Shown in pieces: positions 1 to 7,301 of a DNA stretch of 35,961 nucleotides. Numbering within the stretch: position 1 is the stretch's first letter; each line of letters begins with the position of its first letter. Made by a program: the position numbers and the translations under genes. The notes under the pieces were generated by a model. The model saw nothing but the letters and a program-made list of their open reading frames with translations, was not told where the DNA came from and ran no database searches. This DNA is from CTSoil-075 sp964292325 (GTDB lineage Bacteria > Bacillota > Negativicutes > DSM-13327), in NCBI GenBank assembly GCA_964292325.1, contig CAXYVG010000031.1, positions 1-35,961 on the forward strand. Reading direction: 5' to 3'.

Positions 1-62
1 ATTTAATAAAAAAAACAAAAAAAGATCCTGCCTATGCAAGATCTCATACATTTATATTCGGG

Positions 63-129
63 GCAACGGAGCTCCCCCAACATCAAATCAAAGTCCACCC
101 TAACTTTGACCGACTATTAACTCCGTTGC
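63..129. other. Structured inverted-repeat element, unknown function
   Basis: A 9-bp perfect inverted repeat, GCAACGGAG (63-71) and CTCCGTTGC (121-129), encloses a second 7-bp stem, TCAAAGT (88-94) and ACTTTGA (103-109), with an 8-nt loop. The two nested helices could fold as RNA from either strand. No run of T follows on either side, so it does not look like a standard intrinsic terminator. It lies between the 3' end of the NERD gene and the window edge. I do not recognise it as a known riboswitch family. Confidence 0.4.
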
Positions 130-187
130 TTCATAGATCAGTATATCACAAAATATAGGACTATAAAAGGGCAATCTATATAATAGA

Positions 188-913
188 CTACTCTTTTTGT
201 ACTAAAGATATCATCTCAACTACTTTATTGATTAATGTCTTATTCAAATATTGACGATTTTTACATGTTAGAATATAGTGACTTAGCCGCTTTGCAGGGA
301 AAAGTATCGGGATACTGCTATTACTTACATTGACACTTACATCCTCATTTGTAAATAAAACAATCCCTTCCACCCATACATTAATCCCTTGTTCTTTTAG
401 AAATTTAGATAATTTATAAACCTGCCCCTTGACCTGTTTGACAGGATTATTCATTGGTTTTGAATAACGACCCCCACCACGGCCAATTTTATGTTGCATC
501 CATTGAGCAGCTTCTGCATCACCGACAATTTTACCATTGTGATTTTTCACTTCAATAATATATACGCCCTTCATACCAACAATAATTAAATCCGTTTCTT
601 GACCATAATTTTGATATGAAATCGTAACATTGGTAAAAATATGATACCCGGCAGGCAACTGCAATGCTTGATCGAGTCCTAAAGTCTCCCCTTTGGCACC
701 AGAACGAAAAATAATACCCCGTTTAATATAATAACTAGCCAACACCATAAATATCATAACTGGTAAGAAATAATACCAATTATCGACCTTCACTTTCTGA
801 ACAAATATAATATAAAAGGATATTAGTACCAATGCCAGAAATAGAATGCCTGCAATTAAGTTCCGGTTCGATTTACTACTTAAATTATTATTTCCTTTAT
901 GAAATTCAGCCAT
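188..913 (-). CDS. NERD-domain membrane protein
   Basis: A 241-residue protein with two hydrophobic helices at about residues 20-38 and 46-63, followed by a NERD (nuclease-related) domain at about 75-195. The NERD signature is visible as GAKGE, then a TDLIIVG..GVYIIEVKN segment in which the D and the E-x-K are the expected nuclease-like acidic and lysine residues. Proteins of this family are thought to be restriction-endonuclease-fold enzymes or DNA-binding relatives, but substrates are mostly unknown. The membrane anchor with a cytoplasmic NERD domain is a common arrangement. The start is supported by TAGGAG about 8 nt upstream of the ATG. It appears to be a single-gene unit; no obvious partner lies beside it. 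Confidence 0.8.
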   Translation of the reverse strand: MAEFHKGNNNLSSKSNRNLIAGILFLALVLISFYIIFVQKVKVDNWYYFLPVMIFMVLASYYIKRGIIFRSGAKGETLGLDQALQLPAGYHIFTNVTISYQNYGQETDLIIVGMKGVYIIEVKNHNGKIVGDAEAAQWMQHKIGRGGGRYSKPMNNPVKQVKGQVYKLSKFLKEQGINVWVEGIVLFTNEDVSVNVSNSSIPILFPAKRLSHYILTCKNRQYLNKTLINKVVEMISLVQKE

Positions 914-1059
914 ACTACTCTCCTAAGCTTTTCAAACTTTTCTCATTTTAACGATTGTCTGTAACATATGTAATCTGTTATATATAGGATAAATATTCTT
1001 CTTAAAAACAAAAAAACCTCTATCCAAATACAACTCTTCTATTTTAATCCTTATTCCAC

Positions 1060-1103
1060 AAAAAATATACGCCTCCCAACAAAAATTGTCAGAAGGCGTA
1101 TAC
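1060..1103 (-). terminator. Rho-independent terminator of the substrate-binding protein gene
   Basis: An 8-bp stem, TATACGCC (1066-1073) paired with GGCGTATA (1095-1102), has a loop of about 21 nt. It is followed on the minus strand by a run of U from the A-tract at 1060-1065. It sits just past the stop codon of the minus-strand gene that ends at 1131. Confidence 0.7.
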
Positions 1104-1130
1104 TAAATTCACTACTACTTTATTTTCTGT

Positions 1131-2297
1131 TTATGGTTTAACAGTAGCCTTAAACATTTGTTTACCATCTTTCATTTCAATAATAACTGCACTCTTTACA
1201 GCATCATGTGTAGCATTCAAAGTAGTTGCCCCTGTGATTGCCATAAAGTCTTTCGTTGCTGCTAAGGCTTCACGGATTTTTTCAGGTTCAGCACTATTTG
1301 CACGTTTCATAGCATCAATTAACACATTTATCGCATCATAGCTCAATACTGCCATTGCATCTGGAGCTTGTCCATATTCTTTTTTGTATGCTTCAACAAA
1401 AGCCTTTGAACTAGCACTTGTATCATCAACAGAATAATGATTTGTGAAATATGTATTATTCAAAGGAGCCGCTGTTGCAATTTCCACCAATTTAGGTGAA
1501 TCCCAACCATCTCCACCAATAATCGGTACTGTAATACCAATTTCACGTGCCTGTTTTACAATCTTGCCCACTTCTTCATAATAACCTGGAAGATAAATCA
1601 CTTCAGGGTTCAATGCTTTTACTTTCGTCAAAATTGTTTTGAAATCCTGATCCTTTTGCAAATATGCTTCTTCCGCTAACACGGTACCATTGCCTTTAAC
1701 GAAGGCATCTTTAAAGAAAGAAGCTAGGCCCTTACTATAGTCACTGCTGCTGTCAACCAACATAACAGCCTTGTTTAATTTTAATGTATTCAAGACAAAG
1801 TTTGCACCAACCGTTCCTTGGAAAGGATCGATAAAGCACACACGAAAAGTATAGTCTTTCACTTTTCCACTTTTTTCATCCACTGTTACCTTAGGATTGG
1901 TTGCCCCTACTGCAATATAAGGCAATTTGCTAACTTCAGCTACATTCGAAGATGCAATTGCGTTTGAACTAGAAAATGTACCAGTTACAGCTACTACTTT
2001 ATCTTGTGTTGCAAGTTTTGTCATAGCATTTGCCGCTTCTGATGGCTCACTTTTATTATCAGCAATCACTGCTTCTAGTTGTTTACCAAGGACACCGCCT
2101 TTCGCATTGGCTTCTTTAATTGCCATTTTTGCGCCATTAGCCCCTGATGTTCCCATGGTTGCATTGCCACCAGTCATTTCATTGATAACACCAATTTTAA
2201 TATTTTTTGAAGCGGAACCACCGCAACCTGTCAAAACCGCTGCGACCAACAAGGTAACCATTGATACTACGATCCATTTACAACTCATCTTACTCAT
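1131..2297 (-). CDS. LivJ-type ABC transporter substrate-binding lipoprotein
   Basis: A periplasmic-binding-protein type I protein of the branched-chain amino acid family (LivJ/Peripla_BP_6), 388 residues from the ATG at 2297. A signal peptide ends in a lipobox, LTGC, so the mature protein should be a lipoprotein. The mature part begins KIGVINEMTG, followed by GxxxANGAKMAIKEANAKGGVLGK, typical of the family. The ATG at 2297 is preferred over an upstream in-frame TTG at 2303 because AAGGGGA lies 8 nt before it. No permease or ATPase genes are adjacent, so it is an orphan binding protein. A tandem glycine riboswitch lies about 240 nt upstream on the same strand, which suggests glycine as ligand or as regulatory signal. 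The ligand itself cannot be read from the sequence. Confidence 0.88.
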   Translation of the reverse strand: MSKMSCKWIVVSMVTLLVAAVLTGCGGSASKNIKIGVINEMTGGNATMGTSGANGAKMAIKEANAKGGVLGKQLEAVIADNKSEPSEAANAMTKLATQDKVVAVTGTFSSSNAIASSNVAEVSKLPYIAVGATNPKVTVDEKSGKVKDYTFRVCFIDPFQGTVGANFVLNTLKLNKAVMLVDSSSDYSKGLASFFKDAFVKGNGTVLAEEAYLQKDQDFKTILTKVKALNPEVIYLPGYYEEVGKIVKQAREIGITVPIIGGDGWDSPKLVEIATAAPLNNTYFTNHYSVDDTSASSKAFVEAYKKEYGQAPDAMAVLSYDAINVLIDAMKRANSAEPEKIREALAATKDFMAITGATTLNATHDAVKSAVIIEMKDGKQMFKATVKP

Positions 2298-2511
2298 AAT
2301 CAAATTCCCCTTTTCTGCATTGTCTTAACTGCACCTTCAACGAATTTCCCGGTCTCCTCTAGAAGAACTTCCAGGTAAACTACACTCTCTACTCATATTC
2401 TTCTCTTGTCCCATACGAAATAAGAGTCATACAACATGAAAGAGCCAAACCATAAAATGATTTGACTCTGGATAAACAAATAGTAAACATCACATGATGT
2501 TTTCTGTACCA

Positions 2512-2532
2512 CAATATAAAGAATTTATATTG
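2512..2532 (-). promoter_or_regulatory. Hairpin after the glycine riboswitch (possible expression platform)
   Basis: A perfect 9-bp inverted repeat, CAATATAAA and TTTATATTG with a 3-nt loop, begins 8 nt downstream of the second glycine aptamer on the minus strand. A further 8-bp hairpin, AAACATCA/TGATGTTT, lies at about 2483-2502. Neither has a strong U-tract, so the switching mechanism is unclear. One of them may be the terminator or antiterminator part of the switch. Confidence 0.35.
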
Positions 2533-2539
2533 CGAATTT

Positions 2540-2712
2540 GTCTCTGTCCTTTTGCCTGAGAGTTTTGCCAGCAATATAAAATTGCTATATTTCACCTTCG
2601 GCGCCCTATGTGAGGGTCTCTCCAGAGTTCTGTCCATTTACGATTTTACTCAGTAGTCTGAGTGCCTGAGAGTATTATTCCTTCGGCGGGCCACAACAGC
2701 CTCTCTCCCGTA
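2540..2712 (-). ncRNA. Tandem glycine riboswitch
   Basis: Two aptamers lie in series on the minus strand. The first (about 2712-2655) has GGGAGAG, then GCCGAAGGA and ACTCTCAGGCA. The second (about 2640-2540) has GGAGAGACC, GCGCCGAAGG and then ACTCTCAGGCAAAAGGACAG, the hallmark glycine riboswitch string. Glycine riboswitches usually control gcvT operons or sodium:alanine/glycine symporters. Here the next gene on the strand is a LivJ-type binding protein at 2297-1131, which is unusual. The leader between aptamer and gene is about 240 nt and has no convincing ORF; an in-frame stretch of 82 codons across the aptamer is spurious. Confidence 0.93.
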
Positions 2713-2800
2713 AATTTCATCCAGTAAATATGTAGTTTTAAAAAGCACATGTAAAGCAAGTATTATTATAAAACAATCGAGTCATTTATTCAATAATAAA

Positions 2801-2998
2801 TTATACACCTTTGACAAAATACACAACGACGATAATCACTGCCATCACTAATCGATAGATTGTAAAGATAGCAAAGTTGTTTTTTTGAAGATATTTAAGT
2901 AGAAAGCTAATACAAAAAAGTCCTTCGATCGCCGAAGTCACTGTACCAACTGGGCAATCGATTTGTATATCCATATGGTCATTACGGCGTAGTATCAA
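2801..2998 (-). pseudogene. C-terminal remnant of undecaprenyl-diphosphatase (uppP/bacA)
   Basis: The reading frame contains VTSAIEGLFCISFLLKYLQ followed by IFTIYRLVMAVIIVV. This matches the last two transmembrane segments and the F-x-x-YR ending of UppP, the membrane enzyme that dephosphorylates undecaprenyl diphosphate. Only about 50 of the usual 260-280 residues remain, and the catalytic region (E..PISS..H) is absent. The remnant follows directly on the end of the upstream small ORF, overlapping its last codons, so a deletion or rearrangement probably joined them. It has no obvious ribosome site of its own. Most likely it is non-functional. Confidence 0.72.
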
Positions 2999-3248
2999 CA
3001 GCTATAATGTTAATATCACTGATAATAAATACATCTAATACCTCTTTCAGATCTTTAGATAGAGTAACATTATGACCAACACCTATATCATTTAAAGCAA
3101 TCTGAAGTCCTGCTTGAAAAGCAGGAGTGAGCAAAACTGATGGATTAGGGGAAATAATTGTGCTTAAATTTCTATACAAAAAAACTTCCACTGCATCCTC
3201 AACATCCGTATTCGCTACAATCACTTGTCGGAGTAACTCATTATCCAT
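2982..3248 (-). CDS. Small hypothetical protein, 88 residues
   Basis: I do not recognise this protein. It is a soluble-looking 88-residue polypeptide starting MDNELLRQVIVANTDVEDAV, with no membrane helix or cysteine motif. AGAGGTG lies 6 nt before the ATG, so translation is plausible. A TATAAT box at 3265-3260 (minus strand) with a 7-bp inverted repeat around it could be its own promoter. Its 3' end runs into the uppP remnant, so its C-terminus may have been altered by the same rearrangement. It lies 85 bp downstream of fabV on the same strand with no terminator seen between them, so co-transcription is also possible. Confidence 0.55.
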   Translation of the reverse strand: MDNELLRQVIVANTDVEDAVEVFLYRNLSTIISPNPSVLLTPAFQAGLQIALNDIGVGHNVTLSKDLKEVLDVFIISDINIIAVDTTP

Positions 3249-3259
3249 ATTACACCTCT

Positions 3260-3283
3260 ATTATACTAATAATATCTAGTATA
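3260..3283 (-). promoter_or_regulatory. Candidate promoter/operator of the 88-residue ORF
   Basis: On the minus strand a TATAAT hexamer (3265-3260) overlaps an inverted repeat, TATACTA (3262-3268) and TAGTATA (3277-3283), with an 8-nt spacer. There is no convincing -35 box at the right distance. The repeat could be an operator over the -10 region, or chance in AT-rich DNA. Confidence 0.3.
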
Positions 3284-3333
3284 TGGTGTTACTATCGTTT
3301 CGCTACCACGTCTACCGTTATTGAAATGCTACC

Positions 3334-4524
3334 CTACTTCATAATACTAGGGATTTTTAGATCCGTATCTACTTCTTTATCGTATTCTACACCACTAAAT
3401 CCAAAACCGAATAAACGAAAGAAGTCATCACGATACCCTGCTACATCGGAGAGCTGTGCTACATTCTCGTTTACAACGTTTTTCCATAATGACAACACTT
3501 CTGTCTGCACATCATCTCGCATTTCCCAGTCGTCAAGACGAATCCGCCCTTTTTCATCTACAGATATCGTAGAGGTATATAATTTTTCTGCAAATAAACG
3601 ATAGATTTGTTCCACACAGTTCTCATGAATATTTTTGTCTTTCATAACCTTAAATAGTAAGGACATATAAAGAGACATGCCAGGAATAGCAGTACTTGCT
3701 TGCGTCACTAATGCTTTATTAACGGAAATAAATGCCCTGCCCCCTGTTTTACTAAGCTTGCTATGTATATTTTGCGCAGCTGCCTCTAAACTTTCTTTTG
3801 CCTTGCCGATCGTTCCTTCTCTGTATATAGCAGCTGTGATATCCGGTCCAAGATAGGAATAACTGATTGTTGTCGCATCAGGAGCAAGAACCCCTCCATC
3901 ATGCAATGCTTCGATCCACATCTCCCAATCCTCTCCACCCATTACGCCTATCGTTTGTTGTATCTCTTCATCGGTGGCTGGATCAAGCGTGATCTCAGAT
4001 ACTTTTTCAGTATGAAAGTCAATATTTTTACTAGAAAAAGGCATTTCTATTGATTTAATGGAAGAAACCAACGTTTGCCCGGTAACTGGATGCACCCGCC
4101 TTGGAGACGCAAGGCTATAAACAACCAAGTCAACCTGTCCTAAATCTTTTTTTATTAGTTCTACCACTTGTTCCTTTATCGTTGTAGAAAAAGCATCCCC
4201 ATTAATACTTTTTGCATAATGATTTTCTGATTTTGCAGCCTTTTCAAATTCTACAGTATTATACCATCCAGCGCTCGCTGTCTTATTACCAGTTGCAGGT
4301 TTTTCAAAAAATACACCAATCGTATTGGCTCCAGAGCAAAAAGTAGCCGCAATTCTCGAAGCCAATCCATAACCAGTCGATGCACCAATGACAAGAACAT
4401 TTTTAGGTCCTACAACCGGCTTTTGTATCTTTACATAATGGATCTGCTCTTGCACAGAATGGGCGCAACCTTCCGGATGTGCTGTAGTGCAAATAAATCC
4501 TTTACATTTAGGTTTAATAATCAC
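3334..4524 (-). CDS. fabV: Trans-2-enoyl-CoA / enoyl-ACP reductase, FabV/Ter family
   Basis: An NADH-dependent enoyl reductase of the FabV/Ter family, which reduces the trans-2 double bond of enoyl-ACP (fatty acid synthesis) or crotonyl-CoA (butyryl-CoA formation). The GTG at 4524 gives 396 residues beginning MIIKPKCKGFICTTAHPEGC, the standard FabV start, with AAGGAG 6 nt upstream. The longer in-frame ATG at 4548 would place that ribosome site inside the gene. A Rossmann motif, GASTGYGLASR, lies near residue 48. The catalytic Y-x8-K is seen as Y-REGTIGKA-K, and SLASPRR-HP-TG is also conserved. Whether it serves lipid synthesis or fermentation cannot be decided from sequence. No other fab or butyrate genes are adjacent. 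Confidence 0.93.
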   Translation of the reverse strand: MIIKPKCKGFICTTAHPEGCAHSVQEQIHYVKIQKPVVGPKNVLVIGASTGYGLASRIAATFCSGANTIGVFFEKPATGNKTASAGWYNTVEFEKAAKSENHYAKSINGDAFSTTIKEQVVELIKKDLGQVDLVVYSLASPRRVHPVTGQTLVSSIKSIEMPFSSKNIDFHTEKVSEITLDPATDEEIQQTIGVMGGEDWEMWIEALHDGGVLAPDATTISYSYLGPDITAAIYREGTIGKAKESLEAAAQNIHSKLSKTGGRAFISVNKALVTQASTAIPGMSLYMSLLFKVMKDKNIHENCVEQIYRLFAEKLYTSTISVDEKGRIRLDDWEMRDDVQTEVLSLWKNVVNENVAQLSDVAGYRDDFFRLFGFGFSGVEYDKEVDTDLKIPSIMK

Positions 4525-4695
4525 AATGATCTCCTTCTTTTCTATCATCTAGTATTTTTTTGTATAAACTTCTTAACCCACCTACTCGTTACGCAAATTT
4601 CGCATAAAGCTCATATGGAGTAGTATATTACATTTTACCATGATCCACATCTCTTTCCTATGAATTTTTACGTTTTTTTCCTATTTTGTCCATTT

Positions 4696-4736
4696 TAAGA
4701 TATGCAAACATAGAGCAATTCTCTGATGCATATCTT
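4696..4736. other. Inverted repeat, two-part hairpin
   Basis: An 11-bp perfect repeat, TAAGATATGCA (4696-4706) and TGCATATCTTA (4726-4736), contains a smaller AGAG/CTCT stem in its loop. It lies 5 bp from the strong terminator hairpin at 4741-4773 and 172 bp upstream of the fabV start. It could be an operator for fabV or a second part of the terminator. Confidence 0.4.
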
Positions 4737-4740
4737 AAAT

Positions 4741-4773
4741 AAACTGCTATCGTTTCTGAAACGATAGCAGTTT
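4741..4773 (-). terminator. Intrinsic terminator after the DNA glycosylase gene
   Basis: A 15-bp perfect stem, AAACTGCTATCGTTT (4741-4755) and its complement (4759-4773), with a CTG loop lies directly downstream of the gene ending at 4775. The minus-strand continuation is TTATTTAAG, a modest U-tract. Confidence 0.8.
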
Positions 4774-4774
4774 T

Positions 4775-5281
4775 TCATTCTTTATTCTCATCTAAATACT
4801 CTCGTATGATTTTCCATTGATTTTTCTTGTCATCAAAAGAGATCGTATGTGCTGGACTGGTTGATGACATTTTTATAAATGTCATATCATCATATTGCTC
4901 AAAACCAACGTATTTTTTAAACGATGCATATGCCTTGCCACCATTAAAAATAACATACTCTATATTTGGATACATAGTAAACAATGAAGAAAAGTCATTT
5001 ACCCTTTCCTCTTTTATATTCGAATCCAAACTTCCTTCTCGGTAGCAAGATTCAATCACATCCCACAGTGCAATCCTATTTCTTTTTAAAAATTCGATTT
5101 TTTCTTCATATTTTTCGAGCAGAGGTACATCAAACAAGGAGAATATGATCTGCCAAAATTGGTTTCTTTTATTTGCATAGTATTGCTCTTTTTGTAATGA
5201 TTCAACTCCTGGCATAGAGCCTAGTATTAATATTTTTGAGTCTGCATTAATAATTGCTTTAAAAGATTTTATATTTGCCAA
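4775..5281 (-). CDS. DNA glycosylase of the uracil-DNA glycosylase superfamily (hypoxanthine-DNA glycosylase type)
   Basis: A 168-residue UDG-superfamily protein. The first motif is ILILGSMPGVESLQ (residues 17-30), followed by YYANKRNQFW, where N40 matches the conserved asparagine of family 6 (hypoxanthine-DNA glycosylase, HDG). The C-terminal motif is SSTSPAH (near 142-149). The expected activity is removal of deaminated bases, hypoxanthine or uracil, from DNA. The start is TTG at 5281 with GGGGGGA 5 nt upstream. It begins 14 nt after the stop of the diguanylate cyclase gene and ends at a strong terminator, so the two form an operon. Family-4/5 UDG is less likely because there are no iron-sulphur cysteines. 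Confidence 0.85.
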   Translation of the reverse strand: MANIKSFKAIINADSKILILGSMPGVESLQKEQYYANKRNQFWQIIFSLFDVPLLEKYEEKIEFLKRNRIALWDVIESCYREGSLDSNIKEERVNDFSSLFTMYPNIEYVIFNGGKAYASFKKYVGFEQYDDMTFIKMSSTSPAHTISFDDKKNQWKIIREYLDENKE

Positions 5282-5295
5282 TATAATCCCCCCAC

Positions 5296-7035
5296 TTACA
5301 AACGGGTAAGTCGATTTCTTCCATTTTTTTTCGAAGTATATAACGCCTTATCAGCCCTTTGAAAAAAGCTTTCTTTGTGATCATCCAGACGCATTTGCGT
5401 AACTCCAATACTAACCGTTACTGTCACTGCAAACTTATCCGCTGGAAAAAACTCTTCTTTCATGAATGATTGACGAATTTTTTCTCCAATCAAAGCGGCA
5501 TCCTCACATATTATACTGGGCATCAAAAGTACAAACTCTTCACCACCATAACGAAAAGCCATTTGTTCTTCCTCAACTACGTTTAAAAGAATTTCGCCAA
5601 GGCGAATAATGACCTGATCGCCTTCCCAATGCCCATATGTATCGTTATACGATTTAAAATTATCAATATCGAGTACCATGATTGATAGAGGTCTCTCGCA
5701 TTGCAAAGCAACCTTCATTTCCTCATTTATTTTCATATCAAAAAATCTCTTATTAAACAGCCCTGTCATTCCATCCGTAAGACTTAAATCACGGTACCAT
5801 TTCACTCTTTTATTCAGCACTTCGCCTTTTATTCTTAAGGTTTTCATACGGTCGGCCAATGCAAGTGATAGTAAGATGGACTCACTCGCCGTCGCTAATA
5901 ATAAATAATTTACAGCTACAAATATCCCTGGCAAATAAGCTGCTAAAGACCAAATAATAATTCCAATCGCTAAAACGCCCCAGGCAATCATATAATAACG
6001 CGCCGCTCTAAATCCTTGTGAAAAACGAATCGCTGCTACGATTATGATAAAAACAGGGCCCAAAATACCAAGCGCATGAGCAATTTGATTTGCTACAATA
6101 TTATACCCCAAAACCCCTAAAATACCCTGCAAAATAGCTCCTATTACAAGCCCACTGAGCACCTTATCTAAACGGGGAAGTGTATTCTCTATCTGAAGAA
6201 AATTTCTGGTAAAATAGATAGAGCAAACAAAGGCTCCCGCTAACCAAACCCAAAAAATGGCGTTGTATATCTGGTAGGGAATGTCAATGAGCATTCTAAG
6301 ATGCCCATGCACCTGAAATTGATATAAAAACATAAATCCAATATATAAAACATAAAATAAATATGCTTTGTCTCGTAAAACACTAAAAATAAATAAATTA
6401 AAAATTAGCATTGCTAATAAAATGCCATAAAATGCACCGAATCCTAGGTTTTTTAAAAGCATTTCGCTAATAAAATCATCCGCCTTCCACACTTGTATAG
6501 ACAAACGCAGAGCCGAAGTACTTTCTAAGCGGAGATAAACAAACTTTTGTTTATCAAATTGATTGGTAAGCTGAAACACCCACGTATTATCCATAATATC
6601 ACAATTACTACGTGCTCGGCTTACCCCTACTTCTTTTACAATATAATGATTTTCAAAATTAGAATCCCGACTACTTATCGGTATATATATATTAATTTTA
6701 TCAATGTTAGGATTATTCAATTGAAGTAGCTGCCCAGCCATCATATCCCCCGCATTGGGCGATAGTAGTTTAAACCGTACCCAATAAACAGATTGGGTAA
6801 TACCTAAAGAAAGTGTTTGTTCTGGGTATGGTTTATATCGGCTTGCATAACTTTCTCCGCTGATTTCATCAAAACTATAAGTCCCCATTACATCTTCGAT
6901 GATTTCAAAATCAGATATCACATAGTAGCCATCACCCATATACTCTTTCGCTAACACACTCTCGGATTCTATCACTGCAGCAAAAAAACAACAAACAACT
7001 AGAAATATAATACGAACTACAACTATTCTAATCAT
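5296..7035 (-). CDS. 7TMR-DISM diguanylate cyclase (GGDEF)
   Basis: A 579-residue receptor-type diguanylate cyclase. In order: a signal peptide (about 1-29); an extracytoplasmic 7TMR-DISMED2 carbohydrate-binding-like domain (about 35-185, with SVYWVRF and the conserved ending WxxDDF); a seven-helix 7TM-DISM segment (about 195-395); a short coiled linker; and a GGDEF domain (about 410-577). The active site is GGEEF at 497-501 with D456 in MVLDIDNFK, so it should make c-di-GMP from GTP. The inhibitory RxxD site expected five residues before GGEEF is replaced by EEEQ (488-491), so product inhibition at the I-site is probably lost. No strong ribosome site is visible. The glycosylase gene follows 14 nt downstream. 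Confidence 0.93.
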   Translation of the reverse strand: MIRIVVVRIIFLVVCCFFAAVIESESVLAKEYMGDGYYVISDFEIIEDVMGTYSFDEISGESYASRYKPYPEQTLSLGITQSVYWVRFKLLSPNAGDMMAGQLLQLNNPNIDKINIYIPISSRDSNFENHYIVKEVGVSRARSNCDIMDNTWVFQLTNQFDKQKFVYLRLESTSALRLSIQVWKADDFISEMLLKNLGFGAFYGILLAMLIFNLFIFSVLRDKAYLFYVLYIGFMFLYQFQVHGHLRMLIDIPYQIYNAIFWVWLAGAFVCSIYFTRNFLQIENTLPRLDKVLSGLVIGAILQGILGVLGYNIVANQIAHALGILGPVFIIIVAAIRFSQGFRAARYYMIAWGVLAIGIIIWSLAAYLPGIFVAVNYLLLATASESILLSLALADRMKTLRIKGEVLNKRVKWYRDLSLTDGMTGLFNKRFFDMKINEEMKVALQCERPLSIMVLDIDNFKSYNDTYGHWEGDQVIIRLGEILLNVVEEEQMAFRYGGEEFVLLMPSIICEDAALIGEKIRQSFMKEEFFPADKFAVTVTVSIGVTQMRLDDHKESFFQRADKALYTSKKNGRNRLTRL

Positions 7036-7262
7036 ATAGGTTATCCGTAAATAATCGATTATTAAATCTTATTGTTCGCGTCATCGTTCATTTCCCTTTT
7101 CTATTATATTTATTGAATATATCAATCCGTATTTTCCATTACTAACTTCGTTATTTACAATCACTTTCCTTTATTTCAGACAAATTTCTACACAGATTTC
7201 TTTGGCTAACTCAATTTTATAACATTTATAAAAAATTGAAATCAAGAAATCTTATTAAAAAG

Positions 7263-7296
7263 AATGCGTTTACCAAGCAGTTTTGGTAAACGCATT
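7263..7296 (-). terminator. Intrinsic terminator of the sCache chemoreceptor gene
   Basis: A 13-bp perfect stem, AATGCGTTTACCA (7263-7275) and its complement (7284-7296), with an 8-nt loop. On the minus strand it is followed by CTTTTTAAT. It lies 6 bp beyond the stop codon of the receptor gene ending at 7302. The rest of the gap to 7035 shows nothing else that I can support. Confidence 0.88.
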
Positions 7297-7301
7297 TTCT
7301 T

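Noticed and set aside
2389..2637. 82-codon minus-strand ORF
   Set aside because: It lies across the second glycine aptamer and the leader; its sequence is dictated by the riboswitch and it has no ribosome site or family resemblance.
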